Part shown: positions 11,298 to 22,867 of the stretch, one piece after another
Numbering within the stretch: the first letter of the stretch is position 1
Layout of the letters: the number at the start of each line of letters is the position of its first letter
From: Prorocentrum cordatum
Taxonomy: Eukaryota; Sar; Dinophyceae; Prorocentrales; Prorocentraceae
DNA length: 64,000 bases
Reading direction: 5' to 3'
Assembly (NCBI GenBank): GCA_963575745.1
Contig: CAUYUJ010017779.1
Span: 91,001 to 155,000, forward strand
The notes under the pieces: generated by a model
Database searches by the model: none
Told to the model about the DNA's origin: nothing
What the model saw: only the letters and a program-made list of their open reading frames with translations
Made by a program: the position numbers and the translations under genes

Positions 11298-11506
11298 TGG
11301 ACGCCCGAAATGGGCGCGGAAAGAATGGGTACGATGCCCAACAGCAGTTCCTGTTCATTTTGAACAGGATTCGCTGTCCACGCCGCCGCGGCCTGTGTCC
11401 ATTCGAGACAGGAGGCCGCCTGCCCAACAGCGGCCGCTGTTGGTTTGGAACAACATTTGTTGTTGGGCATTGTACCCATTGTTTCAATACCCATGTCGGG
11501 CGTCCA
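11298..11506. mobile_element. family F element
   Basis: 209 bp with long imperfect inverted ends: TGGACGCCCGAAATGGG with GGAAAGAATGGGTACGATG at left, and TTGGGCATTGTACCCATT with CCATGTCGGGCGTCCA at right. The interior is built around GCAGTTCCTG and CCGCCGCGGCCTGTGTCCA. TATTG occurs outside both ends. Other copies: 21607, 50268 and 60399 (inverted). Confidence 0.8.
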
Positions 11507-11716
11507 AATATTGGAGGGAGCCTGGGACGTCTCTCCTGGAGGGGCCCTCCTGAGCCCAGCGCGGCCTTTTCTATTTCCGAGCGCGTCGGCGCTCGCGCTA
11601 CTCTCTGCGTGCGTCCGCCGCCGCCGCCGTGTCTCTGTCGCCCTCGCCGTCGTCGTTCGCCCTCGTCGGCGGACCTCGGAGGGCGAGGGGGGAGAGGCTC
11701 GAGGGGTCTGGTCCAG

Positions 11717-11954
11717 ACTTAAGTCGGGCCTGTCCCTCTACAGGAGGAAAATTCAGAAATAGTTACAAAATAGTCTGGGGACGATTAGGGGTCTTATTTT
11801 GATTTGTTTTCACAATTTTTGAGCACTTGTTGGTGTTACAAATAGTCTGGGGACGATCTGTTTCAGCATTTTTCGACCACTTTGGGGTATTATTTTTACT
11901 TTTTAGAATTCTGTCGTCCCAAATCCCCCTGTAGGAGGACAGGCCCGACCTGAA
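11717..11954. mobile_element. family B element
   Basis: Ends AAGTCGGGCCTGTCCCTC and CTGTAGGAGGACAGGCCCGA (then CCT) are inverted copies; GTCCAG lies just outside each end. The interior is AT-rich with an internal duplication of the AATAGTCTGGGGACGAT motif. Confidence 0.75.
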
Positions 11955-12219
11955 GTCCAGGCCCCTCGAATCTCTCCCCCCTCGCCCTTCCATCTCCCCT
12001 CTCGCACTGGCCGTGGCCGACGCAGGTGGGTCGCCGGTGCCCTCCCGCGATGGCCCGTCCCCTCCATTGGTCGAGGTCCAATGGGGCCTTCTGGCTCGCC
12101 CCCTGCGACGCTTCGGCTCGCCTGGCAGCTGCCGCATCGTTGGCTCGAGCAGGGAGGGGCGGAGATCGCCCCGTGCAGTAGCGCCCTCCTAGAGCATTGG
12201 TCATTCAGATTTTGACGAC

Positions 12220-12402
12220 TACTCCAGATCTCGTAATAAAAGGGAGGGGGTCTGGACCCTCCAAGACAGGCCATTTCAGACCCCCCCTCGTGGGAGAACC
12301 CTCCCAAACATCGTCCCCAGAACCCCCAGGCCCTCCAAGATAGCTTGGAAGAGACCCCCCCCGAAATGAGACCCCCTCCCTTTTATTACGAAATCTGGAG
12401 TA
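12220..12402. mobile_element. family A element (TA-flanked)
   Basis: 183 bp with about 30-bp inverted ends: TACTCCAGATCTCGTAATAA at left, and ATTACGAAATCTGGAGTA at right. TA at each outer end is the likely target duplication, as in Tc1/mariner-related elements. Other copies: 22129, 33084, 52503 and 61436. No transposase frame. Confidence 0.85.
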
Positions 12403-12500
12403 CACGGATGGAGGGCTACGGCATCGGAGCAGTTTTCCAGCTATCTCCTGGTGGTTGCTTTGGTGTGCTAGTGGCCGTGCAGCGGTTATAACCTCCCGCA

Positions 12501-12681
12501 TGCAGTGGAAACCCATGCCAAGAAACACCCTGCTTGCATCCAGGGTGCCCTTGAATCCCTGGGTTTCTATGGTTTTCCAGTGGAAACCGTGACGTCCCCA
12601 CGCTAAACATCAATGGACGCCCTGAGGTCTCAGGGTTGGGCATCGTGTGGAAGGTTGTTTGTGTTCGAGCTCCTACTGCAT
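12501..12681. mobile_element. family E element
   Basis: Ends TGCAGTGGAAACCCATGCCA and CGAGCTCCTACTGCA; the interior shares TTTCTATGG, GTGACGTCCCCAC and GGTCTCAGGGTTGGG with the other copies. Confidence 0.7.
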
Positions 12682-13353
12682 CCGTCCTTCAAGCGAATCA
12701 TCTTGTCCGCTCCCATCTTCTCCCTCCAGCAGAAGTGGACTCGAACGGGGATGGTCGCCCTCCTTGCGCCCCCGCTACGTTCAGATAATGCCCATCCCCT
12801 CTCCCCTCCCTCCTCAAGTCTCGACCCGTCGAAAGGGTGGACCGCACTCCGCAGGAGAGGACGACCGCGCCACCAATGGGCAACCGAACAGCACAAGCCA
12901 ACACAACACGTGAAGAAATTAGTCCCGATGTGCTCTTGCCCTTCTCCCTATATTCCCCCCTCCCCTTCCCCGACTCCCCTCCCCTCTCCCCCTCTCCCCC
13001 ATGTCCCCGGCCCGGGGGCGCACGCGTGCCGGCGGAGTTTCCACGATCTCGCGAGCGTGGCACAGCTCGTCTTGCCCATGCCCATGCGCCCTCTTGGCCG
13101 GTGGCCCAAAGAAGGGGTCCTGAGGGCTGGGTTGCTCAGGAAGAGGTTGCCTCAGACAACGTGAATCCACCCTTGGGCCCCGTCGTACCCTCGGGCCCCC
13201 ATGCCTCGGGAGCCGATTTCCGAACCACCGACTTGGATGCGGGGCTTTCTGCCTGCATGTTTGCGTCCTCCCTGCCCTCCCTCGCCAGGTGGTCGGCGGG
13301 GGTGCCCCTGCCCCCCCCCGTCGTCGTCGTCGTCGTCGTCGCCCGCCCCCCAG

Positions 13354-13430
13354 GAGCGGCTCGCGAAGGCCACGCTGATGTCCCAGCTGTACGACATCCT
13401 CACGGCTCCCAGGGCGTGGACCAGCGTAGG
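13354..13430 (+). CDS. candidate internal exon, unknown protein
   Basis: A pyrimidine-rich tract ending CCCCCCAG|G is followed by a smooth frame reading ERLAKATLMSQLYDILTAPR and a few further residues. The acceptor is AG followed by G, as elsewhere in the window. The frame stays open to about 13680 but runs into a family G element from 13490, so the exon must end before that; no clear donor is chosen. I do not recognise the protein. The call rests only on acceptor quality and non-repetitive, helical-looking sequence. Confidence 0.35.
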
Positions 13431-13489
13431 ACAAGTGGACGCGAGTCGAAGAAGACAAACAGTGGCATTTGAACATGACATGTTGGCAA

Positions 13490-13585
13490 TCCGCGCGGAG
13501 GTTTTGGATCCGCGCCTCCGGCGCCGCCCCTTGGCGCGCTCCGCGCGCCAGGGAGGGGAGTCCAGCGCAAATCCAAGATCGATTC
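13490..13585. mobile_element. family G element
   Basis: Shares TCCGCGCGGAGG, CGCGCCTCCGGCGCCGCC and CCAGGGAGG...CCAGCGCA with the copies at 51379 and 63212. Confidence 0.55.
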
Positions 13586-14096
13586 TCTCTGGACTCACCT
13601 CGCTTAGGAGTGGGCTAGGGGGGCCCTCAGAGGCCACTGGTGGCTCGCGATCCGGGCCAGGTGGGCTCCACTTAGCGGAGTGATCTACCTACCTGTCCTG
13701 AGTATTTCGGTGCAGTTGTTGCCCACTGATAAGCCAGGTTAGGTCAGGTATGACCCACACTAGCATCCACTTGTAACCGCCCTACCCCCATAGCAGCCCT
13801 CGCGTAGATCCAAGTGGGATCGGAGGAAGGAAGAGCGACACCACCACCAAGGGGGTGACCTCCAGCGGCGACGAGGCCCACGATGCCTCCCCGAGCTGGG
13901 CATGGGGGAGGTGTCGAGCGCAGGGAGGCGGGGCGGGCACAACGCCAGGAGCGACTGCCCAGCTTCTGGCTACATCGTTGGTCTGGGCGGGCACGAGCCC
14001 TTCTGGGAGAAAAAACTCGCACTCGGGTGCACGTGGCCGTGTCTCGATCTCCTCCTCCCGGGTTCGCCTCTTCACCTCTGCTGCTATCGGGATACT

Positions 14097-14345
14097 TCCC
14101 CAAGCAGTGCTTGCCCTGGTGGGGTCCTGGCGGATACTGAAAGATTCGGCGAGCGTTTCCCGCCGATTTTGGTAGCCGCCTGGGTTCCCGGGTTCCCGGT
14201 TCCAGGTTCCTGGGTTCCTGGTTATTGGTTTTGGGCCGAGTTCTGTGAGTTCTGATTTCCCGAGTTCCCGGTCGATCTCTTTATCGATCTATTGATCGAT
14301 CCCACTATTCATTATCGATCTCATCAAACCATCCACTGATTGGGG
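14097..14345 (+). mobile_element. family D element
   Basis: Forward copy of 9745-9979: CCCCAAGCAGTGCTTGC at left and CATCCACTGATTGGGG at right, with the GGTTCCCGGTTCC and ATCGATCTATTGATCGAT motifs inside. Confidence 0.7.
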
Positions 14346-14509
14346 TTTTCTCTGGTGTTACTTACTGGGGTGATGGTCCTTTCTGCGCGCCGCTGCGACG
14401 TGCAAAGGGCGGGTCCTTCTGCCGCTTGACGGGTGTGGGTGCCTCGGTCGAGCATTTCACGGCCAGCTCGGCGGATCCGCTCAAATCTGAAGGCCGCTCC
14501 ACGCTGGCT

Positions 14510-14664
14510 TCGAGTCGGGCCTGTCCCTCTACAGGAGGATTATTCAAACATAGTCCAAAAATAGTCACGGGATTTTCTTTTATTTTGTTGACCATGTTGG
14601 GGCATTTCTTAATTGCGCTAATTTTTCATCCACAATTCCACTGTAGGAGGACAGGCCCGACCTA
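14510..14664. mobile_element. family B element with 9-bp target duplication
   Basis: Inverted ends AGTCGGGCCTGTCCCT and GGACAGGCCCGACCT enclose an AT-rich core. ACGCTGGCT occurs at 14501-14509 and again at 14665-14673, a convincing target-site duplication. Confidence 0.85.
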
Positions 14665-14777
14665 ACGCTGGCTCGGCCGATCCGTGTGGAACAGCGATTA
14701 TCTTTCCGTCCCTCTCCCCATGCCCGCTGCTCCTCCGTGGGGTAGCCGCCACACGACTCTAGAAAACCTCCCCCCCG

Positions 14778-14941
14778 ATAGTGGGAACATGATTGTTGCG
14801 CGCTTATTGACAGATTCCGCTTGTGTGTTCGATGGTTTTGCGATGGAAAGCGTGACGTTCCCACACCAAAAAGCAATGGATGTCCTGGGGTCTCAGGTTT
14901 GGGTTTCTTGTGGAAGGGTTTTTATGGCGGGCTCCCTACTA
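14778..14941. mobile_element. family E element, diverged left end
   Basis: Shares TTCGATGGTTTTGCGATGG, AAGCGTGACGTTCCCAC and GGGGTCTCAGG with the family; the left half is diverged. GTGGGAACATG occurs at both sides. Confidence 0.5.
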
Positions 14942-14945
14942 CACT

Positions 14946-15859
14946 TCGACTTATTCATAGTGGGAACATGTTTGTAGCCCCGACAGAAGTGGGAATTTAC
15001 GTAATCATTCAACGGGACTACGCCATTCCGTCAGAAGAGGCGGGGAACCCACGATGGAGGCGTCGAAGGCTTCGTGGGCACTGTCTGGCCACTCTTGTGG
15101 GCGTCATGGGAACTGTTTGGGTGCCTGCTTGAGCCTCTAGGAGGCAGTTTTGAAGCGTCTCGGAGGCCGTTTTGGGGTCTCTTTTAGGTCTCTTGGCGGC
15201 CTCTTGGGGCTCATTGGGGGCATCTTTTGGGCTGCTTGGGTGCTTCTTGCTTGGGGCTCATGGGGGGCCCCTTGGGGCGGAAAGATCAGATTTTCGGTTC
15301 GCGTTCTCCCTCTTGGCCTCTCTTGGGAGCCCCTTCGGGCAATCTTTGGCTTTCTTGGGCCCTTCTTTGGGCCGTCTTTGAACCCTCTTGGGTCTTCCTG
15401 GGGCCCTCGTAGGGGCCTCTCGGACAGTTTTGAGTCTCTGGGGCTTCTCGGGCCGTCTTGGAGCGTCAGAAGCGTCTTGGAGCCATCTTGGGCGTCTTGG
15501 GCCAGTCGTTCGGCGATACGGGAACGTCTTGGCACGTCTCTGAGGCCACGGAAGGCAGATTTGAAGGCACCTCCGGAGTTTCCAGGGAGACGCCGAGGAG
15601 CTCGTCCCCCCCCCCCCCCCCTAGAAACGAGATTTGGACCCAGGGGCGGGGGGGGGGAAAGGGGGAAGGGGGAGGAGGGGGACTGCCAATTATCTCGCAC
15701 GCCTTCTCGCCCGCAGCTAGCGGATGTCGGCGGATTCCCCCGCGGCGGCCCCTGCTCAGGCCTCCGCCGTCGTCGTTCACCCGCTGTGAGAAAGAACCAT
15801 CCGACAATATCCAGCCCGACGACCCATCGCGGGAACAAGCAATACCCTTGCGCAGCCTC
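14946..15859. repeat. degenerate TCTTGGGGGCC minisatellite, no gene
   Basis: From 15110 to 15560 units of about 10-15 bases around TCTTGGGGCC repeat with much variation. The same repeat recurs at 11200-11290, 26380-26460, 26850-27350 and 28060-28320. A C tract and G tracts follow at 15605-15690. Confidence 0.6.
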
Positions 15860-16073
15860 CTCCTCCGCCTCCTCCTCCTCCTCCTCCTCCTCCTCCTCCT
15901 CCTCCTCCTCCTCCTCCTCCCTCCTCCTCCTCCTCCTCCTCCTCCTCCTCCTCTCCTCCTCCTCTCCTCCTCCTCCTCCTCCTCTCCTCCTCCTCCTCCT
16001 CCTCCCCAGACGCACCAACCTCCTCCTCCTCCTCCTCCTCCTCCTCCTCCTCCTCCTCCTCCTCCTCCGGCCC
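15860..16073. repeat. (CTC)n microsatellite
   Basis: About 210 bases of CTC units with few interruptions. Confidence 0.9.
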
Positions 16074-16125
16074 CCCCCTCCTCCTTTGGGCAAGGGCGGC
16101 GGTCGGCGCGTGGCGCCCCCCGGAG

Positions 16126-16215
16126 GTGTACGACAGCGACGGCGGCAACTCCCTGCAGAAGCACGAGTTCGACCTCTTCATGCGGAACGTGGAGGCGCGC
16201 CGGCCCGCCCCGGAG
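16126..16215 (+). CDS. EF-hand exon of an unidentified gene
   Basis: Thirty codons after an acceptor CGGAG|GTG carry a complete EF-hand calcium-binding loop, DSDGGNSLQKHE. Asp stands at loop positions 1 and 3, Gly at 5, Ser at 7, Leu at 8 and Glu at 12, followed by the start of an exiting helix (FDLFMRNVE). Known of the family: such loops bind Ca2+ and often come in pairs; the partner is not in this exon. The exon lies directly between a CTC array and a near-perfect palindrome (16216-16293). It could belong with the EF-like exon at 19073 and the acidic exon at 23842, but joining them is inference. The 3' border is uncertain because the frame runs on into the palindrome. Confidence 0.6.
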
Positions 16216-16293
16216 GGCACCAACTATACACCAACACCGATTCTGGCCCAGGGTGATCCTGGCCAGGATCGGTGTTGGTGTATAGTTGGTGCC
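16216..16293. repeat. 78-bp near-perfect palindrome
   Basis: Left arm GGCACCAACTATACACCAAC...CTGGCC and right arm GGCC...GTTGGTGTATAGTTGGTGCC pair over about 34 bases with one or two mismatches around a loop of about 7. It begins immediately after the EF-hand exon. Confidence 0.85.
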
Positions 16294-16753
16294 TTCCTAC
16301 CCCGCTGCTCCTCCTGCGCCGCCCTGTCCCACTGCGCGTTTCGATTCCTCCGGCTCGATCCGGTTCGTTCGTTCTCGGTGGCCTCCGATTCCGACTCGGT
16401 CCGGCTTCGGGCTCCTCTTTTGGATTCCGGTTCTTCGATGGATGCCCAGCAGCCTGCCGATTTTTGCCGATTCGACTTCTCCCGACTTTGCTGCCGATTT
16501 CCGCCGATCCGATTCAGTTCCATCGCCGATCCGACTTGTCGATTCGATTATGGGCTCTCCTGCTGTCCTGACTCGTCCTCCTCCTCGTCGTCTCCTCCCC
16601 CGTCTCATCCTCCTCCTCCTCCTTCTCCTTATCCTTTTCCTTATGAATATATTCTGCCTGTCGCACCCCGAGTCAAGTATTTAGGGCGGGCATGGCGATT
16701 CGCCTGAGCCTTCCTCACCGCTCATGACCCTTAAGTTGAAAACTTGGCAACGG
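16294..16753. repeat. degenerate TTCGATTCC / CCGATTCGA repeat region
   Basis: Variants of CCGATTCGACTTC recur from 16330 to 16560; similar CGGATTCG units occur at 18540-18660. No gene seen. Confidence 0.45.
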
Positions 16754-16918
16754 TTTCACCGATGGAGGGCGGCCCGTTTTAAAATGTGGCTTTCGCCTTC
16801 GCGCCGCGCACATTCGTTGTAACGATTTGCAGGAATTTCACGGATTGAGGCCGGTTCCTTTTCAAAATGTGGTTCTCGCCTTAACGCCGCGCACATTTGT
16901 TGATAGAATTTGCTAGAG
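16754..16918. repeat. tandem duplication, unit 82-83 bp
   Basis: Two units begin TTTCACCGATGG and TTTCACGGATTG and share AAAATGTGG, CGCCGCGCACATT and ATTTGC. A third unit starts (TTTCATGGATTC) and stops. Confidence 0.8.
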
Positions 16919-17980
16919 TTTCATGGATTCTCATACTCAGCGTACCAGAAACAGTCAAGTTGATTCGCGGATGTGAAGTCCTAGGAATGGCGTTCTGGGG
17001 TGATTCAGGATCGTCAAGACGCAACAGTCAGGTTGATCCGTGGCGTTGGAATCCCGAGAACAATGTTTTGGCATGCTCCAGGGCCTCCAAACGGTTGTCT
17101 TCCAACAATGCAGCTCCCTCAGTGGAAATGAATTGTTGTAGGGGCCTATGAAGCTGGAGCTTGGAGGGAGGGTTTGTTCCAACATCGTTGATGATTATCA
17201 CCGGTTCTCCTCCTCCTCCTCCGCCTCCTCCTCGTCTCTCCTCCCTCCTGACTCCCTCCCTCCCTCCCTTCTCTCTTCCACCTCCTCCTCCTCCTCCTCC
17301 TCCGCCTCCTCCTCCTCCGCCTCCTCCTCCTCCGCTTCCTCCTCCTCCTCCTCATCCTCTTCCTCCGGTGGCGGCGCGCAGAGGGGGGGCAGGTGCTTGG
17401 GAAGGGTGGCAGAAGGCGGCGGTAGTAGGAGACGCCCCCCCCAAGAGATGGCAACGATGGTGTTGTTTAGGGTCTCTGGAGTCGGCCCTGCCGAGGCAGA
17501 CCTCCCAGGACGCGTGATGGGGCGGCGATCGATAGGGGGGGCAGCGAGGGCTGCAGAAAGCGAGCCTCTTGGGCCCCTCAAGGGCCCCAGACGGCGTCCT
17601 TTACCCCCCCATTTATCCGGGCATTTTCTTTGGGTGGAGGGCAAAGGGTGAGATCTGAGGTGCCGTTTCGATCAGTCCTCGAGGTTTGAATATGCAGGAG
17701 ATGCAACACAAGACGGATTGAGTTTCGAGGTGCCAATACACATATGGATTTCGCCCTGAGCCCTCCACCCTAAGAATCGATGTTGTTTATCGCCCCGTCC
17801 GAATATTGCGCGCACAGCAGCCAAGAGATGGAAGTGATGCCGGTGTCCAGGTCCTGCGGAGAGCCGGCCCGTCGAGAGGCAGGCGGCCGGCTCCCCAGCG
17901 GCCGTTGTCGGCTTTTTTTGGCAGCAGCTCCTACGTTGGGCATATCTTGGCAGCAAGCTCAAGTTTGGCGTGCTTATAGT
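16919..17980. other. gene-free stretch with a CTC array
   Basis: Holds interrupted CTC repeats at 17208-17368 and two loosely similar AAGAGATGG segments (17444 and 17823). No frame on either strand is persuasive. Confidence 0.4.
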
Positions 17981-18160
17981 CCTACCAGACAATGTTCTAA
18001 GAACCTTTTGTGGTCCCCACGAAATCTGCATTGATTTCACACATCGGGTTTATGTTCTAAGAACATTTTTTGTTGTTAGGAACACTCTGGGGTCCTAAGA
18101 CAATTTCGTGGTAGGCCTATAGGGATGCCGGGACGGTCGGTCCCTGCTCAAATATCTTGG
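17981..18160. mobile_element. family J element
   Basis: Ends CCTACCAGAC and TTTCGTGGTAGG are inverted copies; GTTCTAAGAAC occurs twice. The block including GGACGGTCGGTCCCTGCTCA recurs at 57640-57815. Confidence 0.6.
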
Positions 18161-18190
18161 CAGCAGGCAGGGAGGCGTGGCAACTCAGTA

Positions 18191-18370
18191 TCGTTCAACC
18201 GATCCCCATCCCCATCCCCATCCAGACCCCCACCATCTTGTCCCCCCAGTTGGGTAGATATACCCTTCGAGATCTGACAGAAGCTGCGTATATATTCTCC
18301 ACCTAGGGGGGGGGTAAGCCGGCCAGTGGGGCCCAGGCCACGCGAGTGGGGATAGGGGTCGGTTCAACGA
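18191..18370. mobile_element. family I element
   Basis: 180 bp with inverted ends TCGTTCAACCGATCCCCATC and GATAGGGGTCGGTTCAACGA. The interior contains GCCAGTGGGGCCCAGGCCAC, shared with 29525-29692. Confidence 0.8.
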
Positions 18371-18897
18371 TGCTCAGCAGCGCGCGCGCGGGGGTGGCGC
18401 GACGGGGGCCGTTGCGGAGGCCTGATGGCGTTGGGGAGCTTGGGCGTCGGCCCTCGCTCCTGCTGCGCTCGCATCTCTGGAGGGGGCCCGGCCTGGCCCC
18501 TCATGCTAGCTGAGGTCTTCTCTCTGGCGCCCGCCCGGCTCGATAGGCGGACTCGACGCGGACTTGGCGCGGATTCGGAGCGGACTCGGCACGCATTCGA
18601 CACGGGCCCGACGAGTCCGACAGGGATTGGACACGGATTCGATGCGGATGGGGCTGCGGCGGGACAGAGAAGATCCCCTGAGGATGCAACATAGTTATTG
18701 TCGACGTCGGCCTTTCGCAGTCGGAACCCATAGTAATCGGCCACGCTCAGAGGGGGGCAGGGAGAGGGGGGGAGGTTTCTTAGAGAAGCACCCGTGCTCC
18801 TTGGAAGGTGCGGGCTTTGTCCATAGGATTAAGGGCAGCGCCTTCCTTCTAAGAAGCCTTTCCCCCCTCCGCCTATCGTCTTGCGCGCGCCGCAAAG

Positions 18898-19072
18898 GTA
18901 AGTATGGGCAGCCTCCCCAATGGGTACCCTTGCACCCGTGCCTCTTTGGTCCATCCTTGACTACTCTCGATGACCCGCCGCGATCGAGAAAGCTTCGGCA
19001 TAGACGTCTGAGGCCCTTGCATCCTTATCGTGAGTCCTTACTGTCGGTTTTGATTGTACTCGCCCCGACAAG
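18898..19072 (+). mobile_element. family C element acting as a GT-AG intron
   Basis: Starts GTAAGTATGG at a canonical donor and ends GACAAG before the exon at 19073. The direct repeat AAGGT spans both boundaries. The interior matches family C copies at 52734 and 62995 (GGGTACCCTTGCA, CCCTTGCATCCTTATCG, TCCTTACTG). Confidence 0.6.
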
Positions 19073-19154
19073 GTTAAGGAGGTCCTGCAGAACTTCGAGG
19101 TTGACTACACCGGCTTTCTCACATTGGTGGAGGTGCTCGGGGCTTGGAAGCAGG
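19073..19154 (+). CDS. EF-like exon of an unidentified gene
   Basis: After the acceptor CAAG|G the frame reads VKEVLQNFEVDYTG, then FLTLVEVLGAWKQ, before a possible GC donor (AAGCAG|GCATTA). The stretch VDYTGFLTLVEV resembles the second half of an EF-hand loop (Gly, hydrophobic, Glu), but the first acidic ligand is not clear. The joined upstream frame (ending ARAAK) is short. The exon is separated from upstream sequence by a family C element that behaves as an intron. The protein is not identified; a calcium-responsive protein is possible. Confidence 0.45.
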
Positions 19155-19370
19155 CATTATGGTCGATGTAGCCGACGCCTTGGTTCCGTCCTTCGGGGCG
19201 CTTTGCACGCCACCCAGCCAACAGTATGCTGATTCTTCCTAGGTTGTGGATGCAGGAATCTGCTACCCGGAATGCACTGCTGATGTTAATGTTGTCTCCG
19301 ATATCGAGTGGCCTTTGGCCCAGCCCGTCACCGTACCTGCGTCGTGGGTAGGCGTAGTCGTAGGCGTAGT

Positions 19371-20259
<889 letters not shown>

Positions 20260-20499
20260 GTGATGTTGCTGGGTGTGTATTGATGTTGTTATTGTTGTTG
20301 CTGTTATTGCTGTTGTTGTTGTTGTTGTTAGTGTTGATGGTGTTGCTGATGTTGTTACCTTTGTTGGTGGCAAGGGTGTTGTTGTTGTTGTTGTTGTGTT
20401 GAGTGTTGCTGCTGCTGCTGCTGCTGGTGTGGTTGTTATATGTGTTGTTGGTGCTGCTGCTGTTGTTGTGGTTGTTGCTGGTATTGTTGATGGTGGTGT

Positions 20500-21606
20500 G
20501 ATGCTTCCAACCCTCATGTTGTTACCATCGCTGTTAGTGCCGTCGGTGTGGTAATGGTTGAGATCGCTAGTAATCTTTTTCGTGTGCCTGGTACCTGCAT
20601 TGCCTTGCCACTTGCCTTGCCACTGCCGCGCGACTGACGCTGCCTCTGTCATGGCCATTGCTTTAGCTTGCGAGGCCATCCTGCTAGGCCTTCTGATGCC
20701 GCAAAAGATGGCATGACATCATGCGGTGCTGCTTTATGGCTGTTCTCGCGATCATCATTTTCACCACCAGTACCGTTTCTGTGATCACCATGGCTACGCT
20801 GCTGCCAGCAAACAAAATACTGCTCCCCGGTCGTGGTACGACCGCCATTGGCATTGCCATTTCTGGAGCGGCCACGGCAGCATGGATACCAATACGCCTC
20901 AATGATGTCAGGATGTTTAGCTGTCCAAGCTGTAGCCGCTACGGGTACTACATTTAACGATGATACTAAGAAGACGGCTGCTACCATCAGGGCGATCATG
21001 ATCATTACTGATACTACAGTTGGGTGTCCCGACTTTCTTGTTTTCCTATTGTCAGCTAGTCGCCCTCCGCCCCCCCGTCCCGGGATCATTGAAGTGCACA
21101 GTACCAGACAAGCGGATCTCAGTGCACAGTGTGGAGTGTTGTTGTTACCATGCGATGCGCAATCATACTAAGTGGTTGCTTTGCCATTGATGTTCGCGAG
21201 CTGTGAGTACACCAGGCGAATACGACGCTCAAGAGTTCGTCATCTTAGTCGCACCGCCGCAGGCAAATACGATGCCACCATCTCAGGTTGAGCCTTCATT
21301 TGGGTATAGTGTTTCTGCTTAGTACCTGGCCGAATATAAACGTTGTTGGGAAGCAGTGGATCCATGATGATCCGCGAATATGGACCGACATAACAACATA
21401 CTGGTCTGTACAATCCCACGACTTCAGATGGTGTGCCAAGCAGTGTGCACCAACATCATCCCCGCTAGCCGGGGCCAGCGTGTGAGAAAAGATGAGGACG
21501 TGGAGAGGCTGCTAATCCCCGAGTTGGGCTTCCACTTAGGAAGGGTGTTATTTTGTTCTCTCCGTATTGGGCCGGGTCTTCTGGGATTCCTGCCAGTTGC
21601 TCGTTC
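20500..21606. other. gene-free unique sequence
   Basis: More balanced base composition than its surroundings, but no frame, motif or repeat shared elsewhere in the window was recognised. Confidence 0.4.
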
Positions 21607-21830
21607 TGGACGAACGAGATGGGCACGGAAAGAATGGGTACAATGCTCAACAGCAGTTCCTGCTCATTTTGAACAGGACTCGCTGTCCGCGCCGCCGCGG
21701 CCTGTGTCCATTTGAGACAGACGGCCGCCTGCCCAACAGTGGTTGTTGTTGGTTTTGGACAACATTTGTTGTTGGGCATTGTATCCATTTTTTCCGTACC
21801 CAGTTTTTCCGTACCCATTTCGGGCGTCCA
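21607..21830. mobile_element. family F element
   Basis: Same ends and core as 11298-11506 (GGAAAGAATGGGTACAATG, CCGCCGCGGCCTGTGTCCA, TTCGGGCGTCCA); the right part carries a short internal duplication of TTTTTCCGTACCCA. Confidence 0.8.
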
Positions 21831-22128
21831 AAACCTTTTGCCGTCTCGCTGTGTCTGTGATGATTTGGGTGGGTTTGCGGGGTTTCATGCTGGTTCGTGC
21901 CCGTGGCCGCTTAGGGGCAGCGGCGCGCCTTGCTAGGAGATTCCGAGTTTTCGGATGTGGGCGCGAATTATCGACTTGACGTAAGAGGGACCTTTCGCCG
22001 AAGTGACTTTTGGTGCGGGCACACAGATGGGTCCCCAGATGGCTGACAACGAGGCAGGAGCAGCGGCTTGCGCGCCCAGGTTTGGTCCCCCCTCGACCCC
22101 CAGAGAGCCGCGCACCGAAGGTCACTCT

Positions 22129-22312
22129 TACTCCAGATTTCGTAATAAAAGGGAGGGGGGTCTCATTTCGGGGGGGTCTCTTCCAGGCTATCTTGGAGGG
22201 CCCGGCGGGGTCTGTGGACGATGTTATGGAGGGCTCTCCCACGGGAGGGGGTCTGAAATGGTTTGTCTTGGAGGGGCCTGACCCTCTCCCTTTTACTACG
22301 AAGTCTGGAGTA
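22129..22312. mobile_element. family A element
   Basis: TACTCCAGATTTCGTAATAA at left and CTACGAAGTCTGGAGTA at right, in the opposite interior orientation to 12220-12402 (ATTTCGGGG near the left end). Confidence 0.85.
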
Positions 22313-22489
22313 CCCAGGGTCCCTCTTGCGTGCAGCCGACCGCTGCCGCCTCGCTGCGTCTGCGATGACCGGGGGGGGTCCGCGGGTTTTTTTCTCGGCG
22401 GGTGCGTGCCCGTGGCTGCGTATAGGGGCCGCGGTGCGCGCCGCGCGGAGGTGCCGATTTTTTTCGGATCGGGGCGCGAAGGAGTTGGG

Positions 22490-22765
22490 GGGGAGACAGA
22501 TGTGGGGGCGGCGGGGGAAGATTTCTGGGGGTGATTTCAGGGGGGGGGGGGAGATACATATGGGGGGGGGGGGGTGGCGGGGGGGGGGGGGGGGGGGGGA
22601 ATTCCGAGTTCTCGGATCTGGGCGCGAAGGAGTTGGGGGGGGAGATAGATGTGGGGGCGGCGGGGGGGGGAGATTTCTGGGGGGATTTCCGGGGGGGGGG
22701 GGGAGATTTCTGGAGGGGGGGAGATAATATGGGGGGGGGGGGGGCGGGGGGGGGAGCACGGGCTG
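22490..22765. repeat. G-tract tandem repeat
   Basis: Two units of about 135 bases (GAATTCCGAG/GCCGATTTT, GGCGCGAAGGAGTTGGGG, GATTTCTGGGGG) separated by runs of up to 15 G, giving many potential G-quadruplex positions. Confidence 0.75.
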
Positions 22766-22867
22766 GACAAAAAAAGGGATCCCTGTCGGGAGCCCAGAGG
22801 GGCCCCAAAGAGGGCCCCAAAGAGGGCCTCGAGGGTCCGAGAAGGGCACCTTCCTTCCCCCCCCATT

